This document shows positions 55,304-64,000 of a stretch of 64,000 nt of DNA, one piece after another (within the stretch, counting starts at the first letter, position 1; each line of letters begins with the position of its first letter). Source of the stretch: Cycas panzhihuaensis. Its lineage: Eukaryota; Cycadophyta. Location of the stretch: positions 104,353,741-104,417,740 of the forward strand of contig CM041465.1 of assembly GCA_023213395.1 (NCBI GenBank), in the 5' to 3' direction. The notes under the pieces are model-generated. The model was given only the letters and a program-made list of their open reading frames with translations, searched no databases and was not told the DNA's origin. Made by a program: the position numbers and the translations under genes.

Positions 55304-57720
55304 ATGCGACGATTCTCTCATCACTTACAAGGCCTTCCTCCTTTATTAGAAGACTCCTTTTATCATCCCCTTCCTTTGTTGGATTCTGATTTGACCATGG
55401 AAGGATTTCCTTTGGATTAGGCATATCATGCCTATGTCTCTGAATCCCATGAGCCATCTACTTCTTTCTAGGGGTCCACCCAAGAGGGTGAGGACCCTAT
55501 CTTTTAACCGGGTGGCCAAGAGCACCCACAAGTCCACCGCCTCTCCACTCATGAGGTGGGGGCATCTTCTCCCTTAGAGTACCATCACCTTGGTGGTGAT
55601 CCTCATGAGGATCATCCTATAGAGCCCACTTCATATGAGGACCCTTCCACCCTATATGATTAGGTGGATACCCCTCTCACAAATGTTATGGAAACCCTTA
55701 ACCAGTGCTTCCAAGTTGTTAGCCTCCAATCACATCCTAAGTGGTTGGATAACATCTTGCGAAGCATCGCACTTTCTTCTTCCACATCCACTCTACCTCA
55801 TCCATCTCATTTGACTTCCTTAACCTACAATGAGGGTACCCCTCATTTCATCTTCCTCTCCCTATGGTCCATGTTCCTTAGGGACCACCCAAGGAATACT
55901 CTCTTCTTAACTTGGTTTGAGTATGCCTCTCTCTAGTCAAACAACCACATCCCAACCAACTATAGTCTATCCTCCTCCTATTAGATCTAGGGGACTCATG
56001 CATGTCCCTACCTATAACTGCATGGGACCAATCCCCACACATACCCAAGCTCAACCTATGGATCCTTCTCTTTACATGCCCCTAGGATATACTTCCCAAC
56101 CATAGGGGCATAGTAAAGGAAATCCCCTTCCTATTTATGGAGCAGATCCTTTACATATGTATGGCGTCACACCACCTACAGGTGGCCTATATAGACAAAA
56201 TCATATTCTTTAGCCTCATATTCCATCATCTTATGCTCCTTCTTATGTGGCACCTTCGCAAGGAGGGCAAGTCCCCTTCCAAGGTGCCCCCTCTCAAATC
56301 CCCTTTCAATAAGAGGCATATCCTTAAGGAGGGATGGGTCCCCCGCACCTATCTACTCCTCTCCCAAATCCTTTGAATGTAGGATTCGTTCCCTCCTATC
56401 AAATGGGAGGGGGTGCGTATCCCCTTCCAAACGAAGTCTTCCAAGGAGGATTCGGGCAACCTTGCCCACCTCCTCTTCTACCTCTTGTTGATCCTATTGT
56501 CTAATCAAGGGCACGCCCCTTTATAGATTATAGATCAACCCCTCTATCCATCGAGGCACTAAGAACCAACTTACTACCTCACCCTCTCGAGGTGCTCAAA
56601 TTCAATGGGACCTCTTCACAAGACCCAACAAAGCACATTAGAAGTTTTTCTATGGAGTGCATTGATTATTGGGCATAGGACCATATCCTAATGAAACTTT
56701 TTCTGTGCTCCCTCCAAGGCAATGCCCTTAAATGGTTCTATCATCTTCCCACGTACTCTATCCACTCATTCTAATAAATCATTGATAAATTCGCCAATTA
56801 TTTCAATGCAGCTCATCCTTTTGAGAGTAGAATGAAGACCCTCCTATCTCTTAGACAAGGTCATGATGAGATGAATCGTGACTTTGTGAGACACTTCCAT
56901 GATCTTCTCCACTCCACAAAGGCAACCTTACCTGAGGAGTTAAAGAGAGATCTTTTTGTCAATGTCCTTTGCCCTAAAGTCCATGTTGAAGCCCTCAAGA
57001 TGGAGGTGGCAACATGCAATTTCACCATAACCAAGTGCTTGGCTCTTGAGGCCATTGAGATCCAAGCAGGTCTCAAGAAGCCCCTTAGGTCCTCATAATG
57101 GCATGAGGCACCTCCTCCACCCTATGATACAAAAATCCAATAGCCTCCTAGGTCTTCATCTCATCTGATAGAGAAGACCTTAGACCCCTTGACGTTTGCT
57201 ATACATTCTTTCGAACATACCATGAAGGAGATTAAACTTGAAGCCCCCTTGTCACCCACTTCCCACAAATCTATTCATCAAATTTCTCAAGCTGCACCCC
57301 TAAGGGCGATAATACCCAGCCTTCTCAAACAAGGAAGATGGATTCTTCCTTAGAGAAGAAGTGGTGTTCTATTCATAGGGAATGCTTCTACGAAGACTCA
57401 CAATGTAGGGCCCAACACCCTAGAGCTGCCCCACAATGTGAGTCTTCCCTAAGACAGGCATCTAGGCCCAACCTAGATTAACCTGTCCACAAGGATCCTT
57501 TCCCCAAACATGGGGAACATGATCGCAACACTCAACAAAAGGGTAACTGAAACAGAGGATGATTCCCAAACCCTTGCCCTATGTAAGCTAAAGAAAAGGG
57601 TATAAGGAACTCTTCCTCTTCTTCTAGCTCTCCCAACCACTGAACTCCTTCCCCTTCTCAATCCTAAAACAAGGGAAAGAGAGTCATTCAAATGCTTGAG
57701 ACCACACCATTATATACCTT
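55304..57720 (+). pseudogene. E4 gag (decayed)
   Basis: ATG 55304 gives MRRFSHHLQGLPPLLEDS, matching E1 and E3. Stops appear soon after (TAG for Trp in FPLD*AYHA and others). The capsid core is open at 56832-57098 (LSLRQGHDEMNRDFVRHFHD, ATLPEELKRDLFVNVLCPKV). The knuckle reads WCSIHRECFYEDSQC, where the second His of the E1 motif is Tyr. Confidence 0.85.
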
Positions 57721-58440
57721 AACCCAGTCCCAAGTAACCAAAGAAGCAATTGGCACTTCTTCCTTCACTCCTTATTTTAATAGTCCTCTAGAAGTCCTCC
57801 TCCAAAAATCCCTACACTTCCCAAGATCATTCCTGTATGCCTTAGTCGTTATGATTTCTGAAGGGTGCTTCCCTCACCTACCACGAAGGGGAAGCCCTTC
57901 TCCATCATTGATGAAATTCACACTATAGCTGTGGGGATGTCCATGATAGACATCTTAAGAATCTATCTGGAGCAATGTGCTCTCCTCCTAGAATCCTTAG
58001 GCTTGGCTGATGCTTCGGTTCATGCCTTAAGCATCACCTCGAGCCATGAACCCATCATCTCTTTTGATCTTAAGGATCTTCCTCCATCCGGTGAAAGGGA
58101 ACGCCAATGGTACTACCCCTTTACCATAACCATAGACACACTCGAATGCACCTTTCGAAGAATAATTGTAGACAAGGATTCTTTTGTCAATGCCATGCCC
58201 TTGTGCATCATGCAAGAGCTTGGTATATTAGCCCTCGAACTAGTTCCATGGCATTGTCAAGGCTATGATGGTAGTGAAAAGACACCCTTAGGATCGACTT
58301 CTATCCCCCTTACTCTTGAGGATAAAACTATACTCACTGACATCATAGTCCTCAATGTGAATGTAGACTACAACCTCTTGTTGGGATGTCTATGGCTTGA
58401 CCAAATGGGAGCCATGTGCTCGTCCTGATGGGAGCAACTT
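57721..58440 (+). pseudogene. E4 aspartic protease (one frame, active site changed)
   Basis: The longest open protease frame in the window is 57865-58428. It holds SMIDILRIYLEQCALLLESL, ERQWYYPFTITIDT and LLLGCLWLDQMGAM. The active-site box, D-N-G in E1 and E2, reads D-K-D here (58171), so this copy is probably inactive. It shows that the domain belongs in one frame. Confidence 0.85.
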
Positions 58441-59530
58441 AAGTTCATCCATGAGGGACGAATGAGGGTTGTCCCTTAGGAGCCTCCTCCTACCAAACAA
58501 CCCCATCAACTTTGTCAAGCGATTCGCGACTAGGCGAAGGGCAATAAGGGCCCTTCTGCCCATGCCTTCGCTTGTTCTATCGACATTCCTGGTTTGTCCT
58601 GCCTGGAAGAAGGCCCTTCCCCTTCTTCCTTGAACATTATATGCTTCACCTCTATTGGTGTAGGGAGCTATAGGTACCTCACTGTTCTTAGTGAGGATGA
58701 GTCTGATGGCAAGGATGAGGACCTTTCTCATCCTATATCCCTCCTAAATATGAGTAGGAGATGCTCTCTTCATTTTAGGTCCCCACCTGAAACCTCTTCC
58801 ATCGAGGAGACTGATTTTCCTCTTGGATCACATGTCATTGCTCCTACCTCCCATGTGATTTCCCATATCACCTCTCCTTCCATTTCATCACCCCTCGTCG
58901 CCCCCCTCCCCCCCCACTGAGCGATGAAGTGAGGTAACCTCTCGTCACCCATCGCAAAGGGTCACTTTTTTACTCTTCTAAAGAGTCTCCTAATTATGTG
59001 GAATGGTGGATAGATCGCTATGGCCCCACCACTCATTCCACTTCTCACCCCTCATCTACTCGAAGTATGGTTATCCATGGGATAGATAGCTTTGAGGATG
59101 ATAAGGCCTTGCTAGAGCATTTAGCTGGCTCCACACCTAATTTCCCTCCTAGCCACCATAGACTTAGTCACAAGAAGATCTTAGCCATTGGGTCATCCTT
59201 AGTTGACCCAAACCCATCCTCTTCTTCTTCGCCTTCTTTTATTAACTGAGTCTCCCTTCACTTCGACGAAGGGAATGCTATGTGCATGGGGGCAACCAAG
59301 GACATCGTCCTTGCCCCTGGTAAGGTCATAAAGGTAGGAGTGAAGTACTCTCCTAATGAAATGAAGGAATACACCCTTCTTTTCTAGGAATTCTGTGACA
59401 TTTTTACATGGGACTACTCTGACATAAAGGGAATAGACCCTTCTATTATCACCCATAATCTCACTACTATTCTAGGCACTTATCCTGTGTGACAAAAATA
59501 ACACCCTCTTCACCGAAAACTTTCAGCTGC
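58441..59530 (+). pseudogene. E4 linker between protease and RT
   Basis: Counterpart of E1 32401-33381. Tracks include VIHGIDSFEDDKALLEHLAG and a stretch before RT with YTLLF. Stops are present. Confidence 0.7.
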
Positions 59531-60319
59531 TGTGAAGATGGAAGTTAAGAAACTCCTAGACGTGGGGTTAATCACTTCCATTAACAACCCTAAGTGGGTG
59601 TCTAATATCGTTCTTGTTGCTAAAAAGAATGGGATAATTAGGATATGCATTGACTTTTGTGACATCAACAATGCATGTCCTAAAGATAACTACCCCCTCC
59701 CTTTTATCGATCAGATCATTGATCGAATGACTGGATTTAAAGTCATGTCCCTAATAGACAGCTTCTCAGGATATAACCAAATCCAAATCTCCCCTGAGGA
59801 TTGTCATAAGATGGCTTTCACTACCCCTTGAGGCACTTTTGCCTATAAAGCGATGCCCTTTGGGCTTAAGAATGTAGGCGCCACTTATCAAAATGTGATT
59901 TAATTTGTCTTTCATTACTTTATTAACAAAACGCTAGAGGTTTTTATGGATGATATAATGGGCCTCTCACATATTAGGGCCCACCATCCTAGCGATTTGT
60001 AGGCCATCTTCACCAGATGCTGCAAATACCATATGAGCCTAAACCCCCTTAAATGTATGTTTATCGTGATGGCTAGCAAACTCCTCAGATTCCTTATTTT
60101 AAAACAAGGTATCTAAATTGATCTTAACAAAATCAAAGCCATCCTTGACATGCCACCTCCCAATACCCAACAACAAATCAAGTCGTTCTTAGGTAGATTA
60201 GGCTTCCTTAGGCATTTCTTGGCGAATTTCACCATAAATGCAAAACCCCTCATCAACCTATTGAAGAAAGGAGCCCCATTTATTTGGTCTCTGAAGGCCC
60301 AAGAAGCCTTAGAGGATCT
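59531..60319 (+). pseudogene. E4 reverse transcriptase (truncated by E3)
   Basis: Open at 59532-59831 with MEVKKLLDVGLITSINNPKW, NNACPKDNYPLPFIDQIID and DSFSGYNQIQIS (one base makes Ser of the second D in MDDFSG). A TGA follows TTP where Trp is expected. FMDD is at 59943-59954. After the RT, the QQQIKSFLGRLGFLRHFLAN track runs into the E3 LTR at 60320; the open frame 60150-60410 is a chimera of the two. Confidence 0.85.
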
Positions 60320-62858
60320 TGTTTCCCAGCTACTGGGAATGGACTTGAGACGCATCGACACAGGTTTGTTCAGGTATATTCTCTTACTTTTCTTGCCTTG
60401 GTTTGATTAAGGTTATTTAGAGTAAATTGCTTGATATATGCCTGCCTGCATGCATTGCTTGTCTGCTTGCTCATAATGCATGTGCCTAACTAAGACGCCT
60501 TGACCTATGATGACTCACGGTGGGGCATTCCTCGATGAATGCTACACCAGATGGCGTCTGACCACCCGCGGTGTCTCCACAGTTTCCCGGGATTGTTTCC
60601 ATCAGTTTTATTTGCTCTTGCTACGACATGTTGTTTATGTTGCAGTCGTTCCTAAGTCTGATTTGATCCTTAGTTAGGACTCTTTGAGTTGTCTTGGGTA
60701 TTTGCCCACTGCCTGGGCATTCCCTCAGCTGGTCTGACTCATGTTTAGCCTCTGTTTTTGCCTCAAAACCTAATTTTTCTGCTCTTTTTTCTCTTTTTTT
60801 AGTTTCAGGCTAATACCGTGGTAAACTTAGTGGTACCGCAGAGTTTGCAGCGGTACCGCAAAGTTTGCCGCGGTATGACTGTTTGAAATTTAAAAAAAGA
60901 GAACCACGCGACAGTTTCCACTTTTTTCGTGAAACTGCCGCATGGCTTCGTCCGATTGGAGATGCCCTAACATCCCCAACCTTCACCTGCTGTGAACAGG
61001 GGATAAAAGGAATTTTCCTCCCCATTTTCAAGACTTTTTGCTCATTTTTCAAACTCCCAAGAAGAATTTCAAGAAACTTTACACAGGAAAACACACAGAA
61101 AATAAACAACTTCATACACAGCAACTGGAGGAGGTCAAGTGGGCTGCTATCAACTAGATTTTTGCAGGGCCATTGCTGCCCCTACTACTTTCCATAGCCA
61201 GCCCCACTCTTCCTGCAGGTGCTCAAAGATTCAAGGGTCTTCTTCACCTAAGAAGCTGCCTCAAGGATCAACTCCAAAGTTCCAAGCTTGCAAGGAGCTT
61301 CTTTCAGCCATACCCTTGCAGGGATTACTCACAACCAGCCTCTGTTTGTTCCCTATTGTTGCTGCTCCAAGTGGAATAGTACATGCTTAGTCTCCTATAC
61401 AAGGTATTTCTTAGTTTTTTTTGCTTGCAACTTCTCGGTTCTTGCTTGCAACTTCTTGTTTTTACCTGCAACTACTTGTTTTTTTTGTTTGCAAACTAGT
61501 TCATTTCTTTTTTTTGTTTTCTTTAGTATTTCTTTTGTTCCTAAATGAAAGAGATCATAGCTAGCCATAGCTATCCCATAGTGCTACCCTAAATTAGAGC
61601 TACTTTCCCGGTGTTTCCTTGGAGCCCCCCATTTTCTCCAAGCCCTCTTTTACTCTTTTCTTACTCAGCCAGTGGAAGGGGATATACACGAGGATTCGAG
61701 GGAGGTAGGTGGGGTTCCGTCCCCCATTGCCGTCCTTCTCCCCAAGGGTTCCGTCCCTTGTCCTCTTCCCCTTGCCATACATGCTTTCTCAAGGAACGAG
61801 TTGAAGAAGTCTAGGGGATTTTGTCAGGGCATCCCGACTGGCCTAAGATAACTCGCCTCCACCTTGTTACCACCTGGTGTTTCGTTCCTGAACTCCTTGG
61901 AGACTTCCCGTGGATGAGTTAGCCATCCTGAGGCTATACTCAGTAACATTTAGTGTGTTTGTGGTATACGACACTGTGAGAGTTTCTTGTACATTTTTAT
62001 TTCGTTTTGCTACATTCTAATGCATAGTTTAGTACTTAGTTTCAGTTGATCTCCATTTTATATACATATACATATATCTCTTGGTGTATTTTGTAGCCTT
62101 TCTTCCGAGAGGAAGGTGCTTTTCATACTTATTTGCAGGATCGCGTTGGTGGGAGTGGTGCGTGAGACGAGCCCGCCGCCAGTTAGCTCCCACACGGTAT
62201 TTCTCCTCTTTAGTTTCGAGCTCCTTTTTTCATCCTTTCGTTTCATTTAGTTTTGCATGCTCAAGGGGAGGTAAGTGAACCCCCTTACCACCGTCGACCG
62301 GCATTGCGTGCGTGGAGAAAGGAGAAAGAGGGAGTGGGACTTAGAGAGACAAGCCACACCTCTACCTGAATGCCAGATCCAGGTATTCCTCTCATTTCCC
62401 TCATACTTCCTTTTACGCTATTTCTTTTCTTTTGCATTTGTATGAATAGATGAGAAAAGATAAAAGAACATAAAAGGATAAAAAGGGAAAACCATTTATT
62501 TTCTTGCACTATTTTCCTGCTTTACATAGCATAGCATAGGTAGCCCACTTGTCTTATACCCGAGCTACCCTTTTGCCACGTCTGCTTGCATATTGGATTA
62601 GTTGCCCCTTGCCTTCGTTGCCTTCTTATTGCCTCGAGAAGACGCAACGCGCGAGGCGTTTCCTTTCCTTCCCGGCCATCTGAAGGGTAGGAAGGCCTGC
62701 TTTTACGCCCACTGAAGCAACCAGCACCTTGCGATCCGAACTGCGCTCGGCACGGACATCCTGCGAGGTGAGATCCTCGCTATCTGGCTTAGTTAGCATA
62801 GCGCCTTTCTGTATCCCTTTGCTAGACATAGGATCACCGCCCCGTAGCGAGCGTTTCA
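60320..62858 (+). repeat. E3 5' LTR (short type, 2539 bp)
   Basis: It begins TGTTTCCCAGCTACTGGG and ends GAGCGTTTCA. It aligns along its length with the E1 LTRs, but with more differences than those show to each other, so E1 and E3 are separate insertions of one subfamily. Confidence 0.92.
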
Positions 62859-62859
62859 C

Positions 62860-62878
62860 TGGCGACCATACTGGGGAC
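62860..62878 (+). other. E3 primer binding site
   Basis: TGGCGACCATACTGGGGAC, identical to E1. Confidence 0.9.
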
Positions 62879-63039
62879 TGCCAGTAAGGGAGCTAAATTC
62901 GCTTCTCCTTCTTGTTGGTGTTCTTGCCTCTAGGTAGTTTCGTACTCCATGTTTACAGTTGGGCAATCCCCAACGCGCTTGTGTCACTTTCTTTCTTTTC
63001 CTTTTTTGTTTCTTTTAACAACGCTCGCAAAGGCGTTGC

Positions 63040-64000
63040 ATGCGACGTTTCTCGCGTCGCTTGCGAGGTTTACCTTCGTTGTTAGAAGACCAATCGCCTC
63101 GTTCCCTTCCATCGTCGAAACCCGATTCGACAATGGAAGGTTACTCGTCTAATTGGGCTTACCATACTATAGCTTCGAGAACTCAAGAGTTCCCTGCATC
63201 TATTCCAGAATCCGCCCATGAGGGCGATGATTCCATCTACTATCCAGATGACCAATTCCATCCTGATGACTTTCATCCTTCTGCTCATGCGGCGGAAGAT
63301 CCGGCTCCTCACGAGACTCGCCATCCCACGGGAGGGCCTTACGAGAAGCGTCCTGAGGGATGCCCTACTTTCGAGATCCCGTCGACTTCATATGGCTACG
63401 AGGATACCCCTCCCGCCGACGTAGTCAAGGCGATTAGCGAGTACTTTCGAACAACTCGCCGCCAACCGCATCCCAGATGGTTTGAAGAAGTGTTACGCAA
63501 TATAGCATCTTCCTCATCCATCCCTGCGCCTTCTACAATGATTGATGCTCCTGCTCGCGCATACTCGTCCTATGCCATATCTACCCCGGCTCCCAGGGCA
63601 AGCATTGCGCCTCCTGCTTCTAGCCATGGTCCTACTTCTTCAGGACCCATTCGTGGCATGACCTTTCCCTAACTCGGGGTCAGCATGCCACTCCCGAGTC
63701 AAACGCATGCACCGCCTTCTAACGTGGCACACGCGTTCCCTAGTAGGCCTCGAGGTCCTACTAGTGCTGCCACCGTTAACTATGTAGGACCCACTCTTAC
63801 ATACGTTCAAAGCTCTGCTAGTGGTCCTTCCCTCTACGTGCCCCCAGGTTACACGTCTTAACCTTGGGGGCAAGCCAGGGGAAACCATCTTCCTGTTTAT
63901 GGGGTGGACCCATTGCACCCATATGGAGTTGCGCCACCTACGGGTGGCCCATATGGGCAAAACCCAGTCCCTCACCCTTCGTTTCCGTCATCTAGCACAA
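63040..64000 (+). pseudogene. E3 gag, N-terminal part
   Basis: ATG 63040 gives MRRFSRRLRGLPSLLEDQ. The frame is open to TAA 63670-63672, where E1 has CAA, then continues in the same frame with a second TAA at about 63858 (again CAA in E1) to the window's end. It keeps Arg where E1 has TGA (EYFRTTRRQ), and shows the N region in a single frame. The region is Pro/Ser/Tyr-rich, with no catalytic motif. Confidence 0.85.

Larger units (their letters stand above)
51844..60319 (+). mobile_element. E4: Tat-like Ty3/gypsy retrotransposon, cut by E3
   Basis: E4 has a 5' LTR, primer site, gag, protease, linker and RT, all aligning with E1. At 60319 it is interrupted by the E3 LTR. The rest should lie beyond the window, past E3. 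Its LTR is the long type, and its CpG content is low, like E2. Confidence 0.88.
60320..64000 (+). mobile_element. E3: 5' part of a short-LTR Tat-like Ty3/gypsy retrotransposon
   Basis: The LTR, primer site and gag start match E1 closely, and the element runs out of the window at 64000. It sits inside E4 RT. The 5 bp before it are GATCT (60315-60319); the matching duplication would lie beyond the window. Confidence 0.9.

Noticed and set aside
60150-60410. 86-codon open frame
   Set aside because: It starts in E4 pol and ends in the E3 LTR; it is a chimera made by the insertion.
1-64000. Bacterial or phage systems, CRISPR arrays, tRNA and rRNA genes
   Set aside because: No direct-repeat arrays with regular spacers, no cloverleaf with A and B boxes that I could support, and no rRNA tracks. 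All coding signal is from plant retrotransposons.

Overview
This window is plant nuclear DNA made almost wholly of nested LTR retrotransposons. I see no host gene, rRNA, tRNA, bacterial gene or CRISPR array. The evidence is the plant-type Ty3/gypsy and Ty1/copia pol motifs, 2.5-3.3 kb LTRs, 5-bp target duplications and a plant mobile domain (PMD). It fits a seed plant with a large, repeat-rich genome; the species cannot be told.

Layout. E0 (1-6663, + strand) is the 3' end of a gypsy element. It abuts an older LTR, E5 (6664-7192, resuming at 46415-47770). E5 is split by E2 (7193-46414, - strand, CTTTT/CTTTC target duplication). E2 is itself split by a copia element (20012-25331, - strand, CTTAG duplication) and by E1 (26540-43085, + strand, GAAGG duplication). 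To the right, 47771-51843 is AT-rich, with an inverted pair of unrelated LTRs and a gypsy protease fragment. E4 (51844-60319, + strand) is then cut by E3 (60320 to beyond the window, + strand). LTR divergence judged by eye (E1 about 5%, E2 and the copia about 10%) agrees with the nesting order.

E0, E1, E2, E3 and E4 belong to one gypsy lineage, most like the Tat clade. They carry two LTR types: about 2.55 kb in E1 and E3, about 3.1-3.3 kb in E0, E2, E4 and E5. The most complete copy, E1, reads 5' LTR, primer site TGGCGACCATACTGGGGAC, gag, protease (D-N-G), reverse transcriptase (FMDD), RNase H and integrase (DDE). Then comes an antisense accessory gene, a sense TATA module, a second (archaeal-type) RNase H of 138 codons, the polypurine tract and the 3' LTR.

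The most interesting part is this 3' cargo. The antisense gene has a PMD region, an acidic low-complexity exon and a coiled-coil exon. A GT-AG intron of 112 bp (E1) or 128 bp (E2) lies at the same place and phase in both copies, and removing it joins the reading frames. The second RNase H stands alone near the 3' LTR, behind a near-palindrome and TATA box kept in E0, E1 and E2. All copies are decayed, mostly by C-to-T changes at former CpG or TGG/CAA codons, so none looks autonomous now.
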